A program made the translations under genes and the position numbers. A model generated the notes under the pieces. The model did no database searches. It saw only the letters and a program-made list of their open reading frames with translations, and was not told where the DNA came from. A stretch of 64,000 nt of DNA from Myxococcus fulvus (GTDB lineage: Bacteria > Myxococcota > Myxococcia > Myxococcales > Myxococcaceae). Positions 17,185 through 25,279 of this stretch are shown piece after piece; within the stretch, counting starts at the first letter, position 1; each line of letters starts with the position of its first letter. The DNA lies in NCBI RefSeq assembly GCF_900111765.1, contig NZ_FOIB01000011.1, positions 1 to 64,000 of the forward strand, read 5' to 3'.

Positions 17185-17498
17185 TTAGAGGCCCGCCGAG
17201 GCCAGCTCGGCTTCGAGGGCGCGGGTGTCCTGGGCGATGCGCAGGACGATGAACTCGGCCGGCTTGTTGGTGGCGAGCCCGATGCGCGCCACCAGTTTGC
17301 CGGCGAAGACCACGGACGGCGGATTGAGCGCATCCGAGACGTCGACGAAGAAGGCCTTGGCGGGCTCCTGGCTGCGGAAGGCGCCGTTCTTCATCTGTGC
17401 GAGGAGGAAGGCGGCGATGGAGCGCCGCACCTGGGCGCGCAGCCCCTCGGTGTTGTTGCGGTGCCGGGCGAATTGCAGCCCCGACTTGAGGCTGCGCT
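17185..17498 (-). pseudogene. Contractile tail sheath protein, C-terminal fragment
   Basis: About 104 codons of the C-terminal sheath domain: LRAQVRRSIAAFLLAQMKNGAF, then a Cys-less version of the F-V-D-V-x-D-A-x-N motif, and IGLATNKPAEFIVLRI near the end. This domain forms the interlocking shell of contractile tails. The frame is cut at 17499 by the left inverted repeat of the IS66 element, and the missing N-terminal portion is not found beyond the element's other end. The upstream genes of the cluster are also missing. Confidence 0.85.
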
Positions 17499-17527
17499 GT
17501 AACCGTCCGGCGAGCGACGTGGCGGGA
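17499..17527 (+). repeat. IS66 left terminal inverted repeat
   Basis: Begins GTAACCGTCCGGCGAGCGAC and runs into GTGGCGGGAG. It pairs with 19857-19885 read on the minus strand and marks the point where the sheath gene is lost. Confidence 0.9.
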
Positions 17528-17567
17528 GGGATTGCTGAGGTAGCAGTCGTGGTGGACCCTGGCTGGA

Positions 17568-17882
17568 ATGTCGAAGCCGGTTGAGAAGCAGGAGTGGTTC
17601 CAGGTCGCCGAGGCATTCGAGGCGAGTGGCCTGACGCAGAAGGAGTTCTCCGCGCAGCAGGGCCTGAGGCTGAGCACGCTGCAGTCGTGGGTGTACCGTC
17701 GGCGCCGCCAGCGCCCGCAGAAGGCCGCTGCGGTGCGCCTGCTGCCGGTGGAGGTCTCCGCCGCAGCGAAGGAGACTCCCGTGCAGCTCGAGGTGGAGCT
17801 GGCGAGCGGAGCGCGGCTGCGGTTCCCATCGGGAGCCGACGTCGACTACGTCGCCTTGCTCGTCACCGCGCTGAGCAGGTGA
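17568..17882 (+). CDS. tnpA: IS66 accessory protein TnpA
   Basis: A 104-residue IS66 orfA product. It begins MSKPVEKQEWFQVAEAFEAS and contains the helix-turn-helix GLTQKEFSAQQGLRLSTLQSW followed by a basic RRRRQRP run. The C-terminal half ends in the typical LASGARLRFPSGAD segment. The protein is small and DNA-binding; IS66 requires it for transposition. It lies four bases ahead of tnpB. The length is normal and no defect is visible. Confidence 0.9.
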   Translation: MSKPVEKQEWFQVAEAFEASGLTQKEFSAQQGLRLSTLQSWVYRRRRQRPQKAAAVRLLPVEVSAAAKETPVQLEVELASGARLRFPSGADVDYVALLVTALSR

Positions 17883-17886
17883 GCGA

Positions 17887-18252
17887 GTGTTCACGCTTCC
17901 CGCGTCGGTGCGCGTGGTGCTGGCCACCGAGGCGGTGGACATGCGCAAGTCGATTGATGGCCTCATGGCGCTGGTGAAGTCCGCCTGGGGCGAGGACGTC
18001 TACTCGGGCCACCTCTTCGCCTTCGTCTCGAGGAGAGGGGACCGCATCAAGGTGCTGACGTGGAGTCGGGGAGGCTTCGTACTGCTGTACAAGCGGCTGG
18101 AGACGGGCCGCTTCCGAATGCCGAAGGTGGACGCGGACGCGAGCGCGGTGCAATTGGACGCGACGCAGTTGGCGATGCTGCTGGATGGCATGGACGTCAC
18201 CGAAGTCAAACACTCGCCCGCCTGGACGCCGCCCGGGCGCACGTCTTCGTAG
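17887..18252 (+). CDS. tnpB: IS66 accessory protein TnpB (Orf2 family)
   Basis: A 121-residue protein starting at GTG 17887, with the IS66 Orf2 signature: AVDMRKSIDGLMALV, then GHLFAFVSRRGDRIKVLTWSRGGF and LYKRLETGRFRMP. The exact biochemical role of TnpB is unknown, but it is essential for IS66 transposition. The frame is intact and of standard length, between tnpA and tnpC. Confidence 0.92.
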   Translation: MFTLPASVRVVLATEAVDMRKSIDGLMALVKSAWGEDVYSGHLFAFVSRRGDRIKVLTWSRGGFVLLYKRLETGRFRMPKVDADASAVQLDATQLAMLLDGMDVTEVKHSPAWTPPGRTSS

Positions 18253-18292
18253 CGCGCGGGCACGCCGCTGGGTGGCGAGGTGTTGGCACCAG

Positions 18293-19801
18293 GTGCCACG
18301 TGAGCTGCCCCAAGACCACTTCTGTCCCTGGCGCGAGGAAGCCGAAGAGCTTCGCGAGCGGATGACGTCGCTGGAGGCGAAGATGGCGGCGCTGGAGCGG
18401 CGCGTCTTCGGAAGGAAGACGGAGAAGCTGCCTCCGGTGGCCAAGGAGCTCAAGCCGTCGTCCACCAGTCCGGAGGACGAGGCGGCCCGGGCCGAGAGCG
18501 CACTGCAGACGCGGCGCGAGCGCGCGGCCCGCAAGGCCGCCGGGGCCGTGGAGCGCGAAGTCCACCACGCGGTGCCCCGGGTGGAGCGGCGCTGCCCGGC
18601 GTGCGGCGGGGAGGCGCTCAAGCCGCTGGGCGAGGGGCGCCGGACGGTGGTGTACGAGTACGTGCCGGCCTTCTTCGAGAAGCAGGTGCACGTGCAGGAA
18701 GCCCTGGCGTGCGCCTGCGGCCGAGGTGTCGTCACTGCACCCGCGCCGCCCAAGGTGGTGGACAAGGGCGAATACGGCCCGGGACTCTTGGCGCACGTCG
18801 TCGTCTCCAAGTGCGCGGACGCCATGCCCCTGCACCGGCTGGCCCAGCGGATGGAGCGAGGCGGTGTCCCCATGAGCCGCAGCACGCTGACGGACCTCTT
18901 CCACCAGTCCGCCCAGGCGCTGCTGCCCTTGTCCTCCTATCTCCTGCAGTGCATCGCCTCGGCCGAGGTGGTGTGGGCGGACGAGACGCCGCTGCGGGTG
19001 CTGGACGTGAAGAAGACGCGCCGGGGCTACCTCTGGACGTTTCTCACCCAGGCACCTCAGGGCGAGTGGCTCATCGGCTACCGCTTCAGCCTGGGCCGCG
19101 CGGGCAAGACACCCAAGGACGTGCTGGGCGGCACCACGGGCGCGCTCGTGGTGGACGGGTACACCGGCTACAACGCGGTGACGCTGCCGGAAGGCCGCAC
19201 CCGCGTCGGCTGCTGGGCCCACCTGCGTCGTCGCTTCTTCGAGGCGCTGCCCACCGCGCCTGAAGCCCGGGAGGCCATGGGCCTCATCCTCGAGCTCTAC
19301 CGCGTGGAAGCGCAGACGCGGGACGCGGACCTCGTGGGCACCGCCGCGCACCGAGCGCTGCGCCAGGAGCACAGCACTCGCATTCTCGCGCGCCTGTCGA
19401 CGTGGCTCGCAGTCCAGACGCCGCTCCACCCGCCGAAGAGCCCCATGGGGCAGGCCCTCTCCTACGCGACGAAGCAATGGACCGCGCTGACTCGCTTCGT
19501 CGAGGACGCGCGACTGCCTTTGGACAACAACCGCTCGGAGGCGGCGCTGAGAAAGGCCGCGCTGGGCCGGAAGAACTTTCTCTTTGTCGGCCACGAAGCC
19601 GCGGGAGAGAACCTCGCGGGCCTCTACGCGCTGGTGGCCACCTGCGAGGCCAACGGCGTCAACCCCGAGGCGTACCTGGCTGACGTCCTGCTCCGCGTCC
19701 AGACCCATCCCAACTCGCGCATCGCGGAGCTGCTGCCGCACGAGTGGAAGCGCAGGCAGGCTACCGGTCCGCCCGAGTCACCCCTCCCACCCTCTCCCTG
19801 A
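18293..19801 (+). CDS. tnpC: IS66 transposase TnpC
   Basis: A 502-residue DDE transposase. An N-terminal coiled coil (about 10-30) precedes the FGRKTEK motif, then a zinc finger starting CPACGGE with a second Cys-x-Cys (ACACG). The catalytic core shows Asp in VWADETPLRVLD and VVDGYTGYNAV and the final Glu in DNNRSEAALRKAALGRKNF, with the usual insertion domain between. I prefer GTG 18293 (VPRELPQD) to ATG 18185 because the latter adds an Arg-rich, non-homologous leader that overlaps tnpB. All motifs are intact, so the element may still be active. Confidence 0.92.
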   Translation: MPRELPQDHFCPWREEAEELRERMTSLEAKMAALERRVFGRKTEKLPPVAKELKPSSTSPEDEAARAESALQTRRERAARKAAGAVEREVHHAVPRVERRCPACGGEALKPLGEGRRTVVYEYVPAFFEKQVHVQEALACACGRGVVTAPAPPKVVDKGEYGPGLLAHVVVSKCADAMPLHRLAQRMERGGVPMSRSTLTDLFHQSAQALLPLSSYLLQCIASAEVVWADETPLRVLDVKKTRRGYLWTFLTQAPQGEWLIGYRFSLGRAGKTPKDVLGGTTGALVVDGYTGYNAVTLPEGRTRVGCWAHLRRRFFEALPTAPEAREAMGLILELYRVEAQTRDADLVGTAAHRALRQEHSTRILARLSTWLAVQTPLHPPKSPMGQALSYATKQWTALTRFVEDARLPLDNNRSEAALRKAALGRKNFLFVGHEAAGENLAGLYALVATCEANGVNPEAYLADVLLRVQTHPNSRIAELLPHEWKRRQATGPPESPLPPSP

Positions 19802-19856
19802 ACACTCCGTCGGTCGCGGCGTCCGTCGGGCACGGACCTCGCCCATCTTCAACCGC

Positions 19857-19885
19857 TCACGCCACGTCACTGACCGGACGGTTAC
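19857..19885 (-). repeat. IS66 right terminal inverted repeat
   Basis: Read on the minus strand it begins GTAACCGTCCGGTCAGTGAC, matching the left end with four mismatches in the first 29 bases. The eight bases outside (AGAGAGAT) do not repeat the left flank. Confidence 0.9.
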
Positions 19886-20180
19886 AGAGAGATGGCTTCT
19901 CAGAAACCTCAGAGTGGAAAGAGCAGGTTTCCTGGGGAGTGTTGTTAACCGCCGCCCCAATAGTTAACAGCACCTGTTAACCACTCTCGGCCTCTCTCTC
20001 CCCTAATCGGACGAAAGAGCGCTCCAGAGAGCCCAGTGGGCGGCGGAGAAGTGGGGGCAGCTCGCTCTGCGGGGTGGAGGGCCGAGGGTGCCCTCTTCAT
20101 CACCGCGAGCCAGAATCCCTTGGGATTCAGCGGCTTAAGCACGAAGGCCCCGCGATGTCATCGCGAGGCCCTTGTTAAAC
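19886..20180. other. Non-coding stretch between IS66 and tRNA-Asn
   Basis: I see no gene here. A perfect 16-bp inverted repeat (GAATCCC-TT-GGGATTC) lies at 20113-20128. A second GC-rich hairpin, GGCCCCGCGATG against CATCGCGAGGCC, lies near 20145-20171. Several TTAAC repeats occur around 19945-19980 (GTTAAC three times). This is the side of the tRNA where an integrated element would join. Confidence 0.5.
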
Positions 20181-20211
20181 AAAAAAGGCCCTACCAGTTG
20201 GTAGGGCCTTT
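20181..20211 (-). terminator. Rho-independent terminator after tRNA-Asn
   Basis: On the minus strand a 9-bp stem GGCCCTACC/GGTAGGGCC with a 4-base loop is followed by six T residues (AAAAAA at 20181-20186 on the plus strand). It lies eight bases past the tRNA 3' end. Confidence 0.9.
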
Positions 20212-20218
20212 CAAGTAG

Positions 20219-20291
20219 CTCCCCGACGAGGACTCGAACCTCGGACCTAGTGATTAACAGTCACCCGCTCTACCGGCTGAGCTATCGGGGA
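20219..20291 (-). tRNA. tRNA-Asn (GTT)
   Basis: A 73-nt cloverleaf with acceptor stem TCCCCGA/TCGGGGA, anticodon loop CTGTTAA and T-loop GGTTCGAGTCC. CCA is not encoded. The 3' end faces the phage/IS region, the usual orientation when a tRNA serves as an attachment site. Confidence 0.97.
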
Positions 20292-20454
20292 ATATGTCCT
20301 CGCTGTGGTAACGGCGCCGCAGCGATGACGCGCTTTCTAGAGAACGGAGCCTCCCCTGTCAACAGTCCCGTTTGATCCACTCTCCCGGCTCCAGGTCCAA
20401 CCCTGGTCCGCCCTGGCCGGGCTCGCCCCCATCTCCTCCGAGGCCCTCTCCCTC

Positions 20455-21630
20455 GTGCTCGCCGGCTCCCCCGCCGAGCGCGTCGTGGACCGCACCCTCC
20501 GCGCCCACCGCTCCCTCTCCAGCCCCCAGCGCCAGGCCCTCAAGGAGGTCATCTTCAACGTCGGCCTCTGGCGCCGCCGCCTCGACTTCCTCCTCGACCA
20601 CCCCACCGCTCCACCTCCGCTCATCCTCTTCGCCTTCCTCCACGGCCTCGCCCACCTCCCAGCCCCCGAGGCCGCCTCCCTCTCCGGGGTAGGGGAGGGC
20701 TCCACCCCCACCCTCAACCCCGCTCCGCCCCCCTCGCTCGCCCTCCGCTACTCCCTGCCGGACTGGCTCGCCGACCACCTCTCCCAGGAACTCGGTCCTG
20801 ACGCGGACGCCTTCTGCGCCCACCTCAACGTCCCAGGTCCCGTCACCCTGCGTACGAATCCGCTCCGTAACTCCCGGGACGACCTGGCATCCCGCCTCCG
20901 CTCCGAGGGCGTCTCCACCCGCCCCGGCGCCTGGAGCCCCCTCGCCCTCCACGTTGACGGACCCCGCCCCAACCTCTACGCGCTGCCCTCCCTCCAGGAA
21001 GGCCGCTTTGAGGTCCAGGACGAGGGCAGCCAGCTCCTCGGACTCCTCCTCGATGCTCAACCTGGCGAGACCGTCCTCGACCTATGCGCCGGTGCCGGCG
21101 GCAAGACCCTCCTGCTCGGCGCCCAGATGCGCGACTCTGGCAAGCTCCTCGCCCATGACCCGGACCCCGAGCGCCTCGACCGGCTCCTCCAGCGTTCCTC
21201 CCGCGCCGGCCTCACCCGCGTCCAGGTCCTCCGCTCCCCACCCACCCCGGGCCTCGACGCCCACCGCGTCCTCGTGGACGCTCCCTGCTCCGAGCTCGGC
21301 CCCCTGCGCCGGGGCCCCGACCTGCGCTTCCACGCCTCTCCGGACGTCCTCTCGCGCTTCCCACCCCTCCAGCTCGAGCTCCTCCACCGCGCCGCGGACC
21401 TGCTCCGCCCCGGCGGCCGGCTCGTCTACGCCACCTGCACCGTCAACCGCGCCGAGAACCAGGACGTCGTCGTCGCCTTCCTCGCCTCCCGCCCCGACTT
21501 CCACCCCGTCCGCCCCGGCCAGGGCTGGCTCCCCGTCGCCTGCGTCCGCGACGGCTTCCTCTTCGTCGCCCCCCACCTGCACGGCACTGACGCCTTCTTC
21601 GCCGCCGTCCTCGAACGCTCGGCCGGGTAG
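20455..21630 (+). CDS. rsmB: RsmB/NSUN-type RNA m5C methyltransferase
   Basis: At least 391 residues from GTG 20455; open sequence with family-like residues (WSALAGLAPISSEALSLVL) continues upstream, so the true start may be a CTG near 20356. The N-terminal part is a NusB-like helical domain (RQALKEVIFNVGLWRRRLDFLL). The methyltransferase part has SAM motif VLDLCAGAGGKT, the catalytic Cys motif DAPCSELGPLRRGPD, and YATCTVNRAENQ with the second Cys. It probably makes m5C in 16S rRNA like RsmB (C967). The PCS motif reads PCSELGPLRR, where PCSGxGTLRR is usual. The specific target base is inferred. Confidence 0.8.
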   Translation: MLAGSPAERVVDRTLRAHRSLSSPQRQALKEVIFNVGLWRRRLDFLLDHPTAPPPLILFAFLHGLAHLPAPEAASLSGVGEGSTPTLNPAPPPSLALRYSLPDWLADHLSQELGPDADAFCAHLNVPGPVTLRTNPLRNSRDDLASRLRSEGVSTRPGAWSPLALHVDGPRPNLYALPSLQEGRFEVQDEGSQLLGLLLDAQPGETVLDLCAGAGGKTLLLGAQMRDSGKLLAHDPDPERLDRLLQRSSRAGLTRVQVLRSPPTPGLDAHRVLVDAPCSELGPLRRGPDLRFHASPDVLSRFPPLQLELLHRAADLLRPGGRLVYATCTVNRAENQDVVVAFLASRPDFHPVRPGQGWLPVACVRDGFLFVAPHLHGTDAFFAAVLERSAG

Positions 21631-21726
21631 GGGAGGGGGCTTCGAGCGACCTCGGTGTCCGTGCTCCGACGGACACCCCGGCTCGAATCCCGAGGCCCCC
21701 CGCGTCCTGGGTGGTATGTAGCGCCG

Positions 21727-22626
21727 GTGCGTTGGCTCAAGCCCCTCCCGCTCCGCCCCCGCGACACCGTTCACGTCGTCGCCCCCGCAGGCCCCTTCGA
21801 CCGCCCCCTGTTCGAGGCCGGCCTCGCCTTCATCGCCGAGCGCTACACCCCCTCCCTCCGCCCCGACATCTCCTCCGTCCACCGCTACCTCGCCGGTGAC
21901 GACGCCCGCCGCGCCCAGGAGCTCGGCCACGCCCTGACGGACCCCTCCGCCCGCGCCACCTTCTGCGCCCGCGGCGGCTACGGCAGCGCCCGCCTCCTGC
22001 CGCACCTGCCCCTCGCCGACGCCGCCCCCAGCCTCTTCACCGGCTTCTCGGACCTGACCTCCGTCCACGGCGCCCTCCAGGCCCTCGGCCGCGTCTCCAT
22101 CCACGGGCCCGTCCTCACCCAGCTCGGCAAGCAGCCCCCCGAGGTCCGCGAGTACTTCTTCCGCCTCCTCGAATCCCCCGAGCCCCCGCCACCCCTCACG
22201 GGCTCGGCCACCTACGTCCCCGGCACCGCCGAGGGCCACCTCGTCGGCGGCAACCTCTCCGTCCTCGCCTGCCTCCTGGGCACCCCGTACCTGCCGCCTC
22301 TCGACGGCGCCGTGCTCCTCCTCGAGGACGTCACCGAGCGCCCCTACCGCCTCGACCGCATGTGGACCCAGCTGCGCCTCGCCGGCGTCTTCTCCCGCGT
22401 GCGCGGCATCGTCCTCGGTGACTTCACCTCCTGCGAGGAGCGCAACGCGGAGTACTCCAGTGCCGACGTCCTCCGGGGACTCGCTCAGGAATCAGGCCTG
22501 CCCTGCGCCGCGGGCTTCCCCATCGGCCACGGCACCCTCAACTACCCCGTGGCCCTCGGCACCCAGGTCCGCCTGGACGCGGACGCCGCGCGCCTCACCT
22601 TCCTCGAAGGAGCCGTGCGCCCATGA
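21727..22626 (+). CDS. LD-carboxypeptidase (peptidase family S66)
   Basis: A 299-residue enzyme that removes the terminal D-Ala from muropeptide tetrapeptides in the cytoplasm. It opens with LRPRDTVHVVAPAGPFD, carries the nucleophile region ARGGYGSARLLPHL, the Glu of LLLEDVTERPYRLDRM and the His of FPIGHGTLNYPVALG, which together form the S66 Ser-Glu-His triad. GTG 21727 is chosen because the family begins there; 24 further in-frame residues upstream are unconserved. The stop overlaps the next ATG as ATGA. With Mpl two genes on, it forms consecutive steps of peptidoglycan recycling. Confidence 0.88.
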   Translation: MRWLKPLPLRPRDTVHVVAPAGPFDRPLFEAGLAFIAERYTPSLRPDISSVHRYLAGDDARRAQELGHALTDPSARATFCARGGYGSARLLPHLPLADAAPSLFTGFSDLTSVHGALQALGRVSIHGPVLTQLGKQPPEVREYFFRLLESPEPPPPLTGSATYVPGTAEGHLVGGNLSVLACLLGTPYLPPLDGAVLLLEDVTERPYRLDRMWTQLRLAGVFSRVRGIVLGDFTSCEERNAEYSSADVLRGLAQESGLPCAAGFPIGHGTLNYPVALGTQVRLDADAARLTFLEGAVRP

Positions 22627-23813
22627 GCGCCCCTCCCGAACAACACCCCGTCGCCGTCCTCCAGACGCTGCTCGACGAGGCCGTGGGCATCGGCGTCTTC
22701 CCCGCCGCCCAGGCCGTCGTCCTCCACCGCGGCGTCCAGGTCTTCGGCGGCGTCGCCGGCAAGGCCTCGGGCGACACCCGCTTCGATCTCGCCTCGCTCA
22801 CCAAGGTCGTCAGCACCACCGCCCTGTTCCTGCGCCTGTGGACCGAAGGCAAGGTGGGCCCCGACACCCTCGTGTCCCGCTTCTTCCCCGGCTCCCCCGT
22901 GGGCGACGCGGGCGCCACCGTCGCGGACCTGCTCTACCACCGCTCCGGTCTGCCCCCCTTCGTCCCGTTCTTCGCCCAGGCCCTCACCCAGCACCCCGCG
23001 CTGCTCGACGCCGCCTGTCCCTCGGCCACGCGCGCCCAGGTCCGTGACGAGGTCCTCCAGGCCGCCGCTGCCACGCCGCTCGCCGCGCCGCCTCGCACGC
23101 GCACGGCCTACAGCGACGTGGGCTTCATCCTCCTCGGCGAAATCCTCGCGCGCGCGGCCAACGCCCCGCTCGACACGCTCTTCTCCCGCCACGTCGCCGA
23201 GCCCCTCGGCCTCCAGGCCCGCTTCCACCGCCTCACCGACTTCCCCGCGGACTCCACGCCCGCTCCCACGGGTGCGACGCGCCCCCGCGAGCCCGCGCCG
23301 GGACAGGAGACGCTGTGGAAGGACGTGCCCTCCGCGCCCACGCGCCTGGGGGAAGTGGACGACGACAACGCCTGGGTGATGGACGGCGTCGCCGGACACG
23401 CGGGCCTGTTCGGCACCGCGGTGGACGTGGCGCGCTTCGGACAGGCGGTACTCGAGGGCTGCGCGGGGACGAGCCCCGTGATTGCTCCCGGGCCCTTGTG
23501 GCACCGCGTGCTCGCCACGGACCCGCTGGTGGCGGGCAGCACGCGCTCGATGGGCTTCGACTCGCCGTCACAGGTCGGCTCCAGCGCGGGCCGCTTCGTG
23601 GGCGACTCACCTCCGGGGGCCGTCGGGCACCTGGGCTTCACTGGAACGAGCCTCTGGGTGGACCTGCGCCGCTCGCTGGTGGTGGCGCTGGTCACCAACC
23701 GCGTGGCGAATGGCCGCCAGGAGCTGCGCATCCGCGACTTCCGACCCGTCTTCCATGACTTCGTCGTGGAGGCGCTCGGCCTCACCGCCATCTCGCAGGG
23801 AACGCATGGCTGA
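22623..23813 (+). CDS. Beta-lactamase-fold serine hydrolase
   Basis: A 396-residue class C beta-lactamase/esterase-family protein. It has the Ser-x-x-Lys motif in FDLASLTKVVST, the Tyr-x-Asn-like TAYSDVGFILLG, and HLGFTGTSLWVD in place of the third (HxG) box. The domain length is normal. I see no clear signal peptide: the N-terminus is MSAPPEQHPVAVLQTLLDEA, so it is probably cytoplasmic. It overlaps the LD-carboxypeptidase gene by ATGA and mpl by 8 bp. Given those neighbours it probably acts on a muropeptide or a D-amino-acid ester, but members of this family have many substrates. Confidence 0.85.
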   Translation: MSAPPEQHPVAVLQTLLDEAVGIGVFPAAQAVVLHRGVQVFGGVAGKASGDTRFDLASLTKVVSTTALFLRLWTEGKVGPDTLVSRFFPGSPVGDAGATVADLLYHRSGLPPFVPFFAQALTQHPALLDAACPSATRAQVRDEVLQAAAATPLAAPPRTRTAYSDVGFILLGEILARAANAPLDTLFSRHVAEPLGLQARFHRLTDFPADSTPAPTGATRPREPAPGQETLWKDVPSAPTRLGEVDDDNAWVMDGVAGHAGLFGTAVDVARFGQAVLEGCAGTSPVIAPGPLWHRVLATDPLVAGSTRSMGFDSPSQVGSSAGRFVGDSPPGAVGHLGFTGTSLWVDLRRSLVVALVTNRVANGRQELRIRDFRPVFHDFVVEALGLTAISQGTHG

Positions 23814-25278
23814 CGACAACGGTAACGTCCTCGACACCCTCGAGCCCGGCAGTGTGCGCCGCGTCCACCTGGTGGGCGTGGCGGGCACCGGCATGGGCTC
23901 CTTCGCCGGCATGCTCAAGGCCGCCGGCTACGAAGTCACCGGCAGCGACGAGAATGTCTACCCACCCATGAGCGACATGCTCAAGGCGTGGGGCATCCCC
24001 GCCGCCTCGCCCTACCGTCCGGAGAACCTGGACACGGCGAACCCCGACCTCGTCATCATCGGCAACGTCATCCGCCGGGTGAATCCCGAGGCCACCGCCG
24101 TCCGCGAGCGCGGCCTCAAGCAGATGAGCTTCCCCGCCGCGCTGGGCTCGCTCTTCCTCGAGCGCTCGCACTCCATCGTCGTCGCCGGCACCCACGGGAA
24201 GACCACGACGTCCTCCCTCATGGCCCACGTGCTCGTCGAGGCGGGGAAGGACCCGTCCTTCCTCGTGGGCGGCGTCACCCAGAACTACGCGGGCAACTAC
24301 CGGGTGGGCAAGGGCGCGCACTTCGTCGTCGAGGGCGACGAGTACGACACCGCCTACTGGGACAAGGGCTCCAAGTTCCTCCACTACCGCCCGCGCACCG
24401 CCATCCTCACCAGCGTGGAGTTCGACCACGCGGACATCTTCCGTGACCTGCCCCACTACGAGGCCACGTTCGAGAAGTTCGTGCGCCTCATCCCCGAGGA
24501 CGGCCAGCTCGTCGTCTGCGCCGCGTACCCCAACGCCGTGAAGCTCTCGCGCGAGGGCTGCAAGGGCCGCGTCGTCACGTACATCGCCAAGGAGGGCGCG
24601 GACGCGGACTATGTCCCCAAGAACGTCACCTTCGGCCCCGAGGGCGCGCGGTTCGACGTCGTCGAGCGCGGCGCCGTGCTCGGCACCGTGACGCTGCCCA
24701 TGGGCGGACTGCACAACGTGGAGAACGCGCTCAGCGTCATCGCCGCCGCGCGCGGGTTGGGGCTGTCCTTCGACGAAATCGCCAGCGGCCTGGCCACGTT
24801 CCGCGGCGTGAAGCGCCGGCAGGAGCCTCGCGGCGAGCCCGGTGGCATCCTGGTGGTGGACGACTTCGCGCACCACCCGACGGCCGTGCGCGAGACCATC
24901 GCCGCCATCCACCATCGCTACCCCACGCGCCGGCTGTGGGCCATCTTCGAGCCCCGCTCCAACACCAGCCGCCGCAACATCCACCAGGAGGACTACGCCC
25001 ACGCCTTCACCGGCGCGGCCCGCGCCAGCCTCAAGGTGCCCGAGCGCCACGACAAGGTGCCCGTGGGCGAGGAGCTCGACGTGCGCAAGCTCGTCGCCGA
25101 CCTGCAGGCGCAAGGCATCGCCGCCGAGGGCTCCACCGACGTGCAGGCCATGGTCGACCTGGTCGCCCGCGAGTCGCAGCCCGGGGACATCCTCCTGGTC
25201 ATGAGCAACGGCGCCTTCGGTGGATTCATCGAGAAGCTGCTCGCGGCGCTGAAGGCCCGCTTCGGGGAGGGGGCCTGA
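23806..25278 (+). CDS. mpl: Mpl, UDP-MurNAc:tripeptide ligase
   Basis: A 490-residue Mur-ligase that joins recycled L-Ala-gamma-D-Glu-meso-DAP tripeptide to UDP-MurNAc. It begins with the Rossmann-like HLVGVAGTGMGSFAGML typical of the MurC/Mpl branch. The ATP-binding P-loop GTHGKTTT is at 128-135, followed by the central domain with EGDEYDTAYWD and the C-terminal DDFAHHPTAVRET. FEPRSNTSRRN is characteristic of Mpl rather than MurC. ATG 23806 lies inside the 3' end of the previous gene (8-bp overlap). LD-carboxypeptidase supplies its tripeptide substrate, which explains the clustering. Confidence 0.93.
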   Translation: MADDNGNVLDTLEPGSVRRVHLVGVAGTGMGSFAGMLKAAGYEVTGSDENVYPPMSDMLKAWGIPAASPYRPENLDTANPDLVIIGNVIRRVNPEATAVRERGLKQMSFPAALGSLFLERSHSIVVAGTHGKTTTSSLMAHVLVEAGKDPSFLVGGVTQNYAGNYRVGKGAHFVVEGDEYDTAYWDKGSKFLHYRPRTAILTSVEFDHADIFRDLPHYEATFEKFVRLIPEDGQLVVCAAYPNAVKLSREGCKGRVVTYIAKEGADADYVPKNVTFGPEGARFDVVERGAVLGTVTLPMGGLHNVENALSVIAAARGLGLSFDEIASGLATFRGVKRRQEPRGEPGGILVVDDFAHHPTAVRETIAAIHHRYPTRRLWAIFEPRSNTSRRNIHQEDYAHAFTGAARASLKVPERHDKVPVGEELDVRKLVADLQAQGIAAEGSTDVQAMVDLVARESQPGDILLVMSNGAFGGFIEKLLAALKARFGEGA

Positions 25279-25279
25279 C

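Larger units (their letters stand above)
17499..19885 (+). mobile_element. Complete IS66-family insertion sequence, 2387 bp
   Basis: Terminal inverted repeats begin GTAACCGTCCGG at 17499 and, on the other strand, at 19885; about 25 of 29 positions match, including an inner GACGTGGCG. Between them lie the three genes tnpA, tnpB and tnpC in the standard order, all intact. IS66 elements normally make 8-bp target duplications, but the flanks differ (GCTGCGCT left, AGAGAGAT right). That points to a deletion or rearrangement that used one end of the element. Confidence 0.93.
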
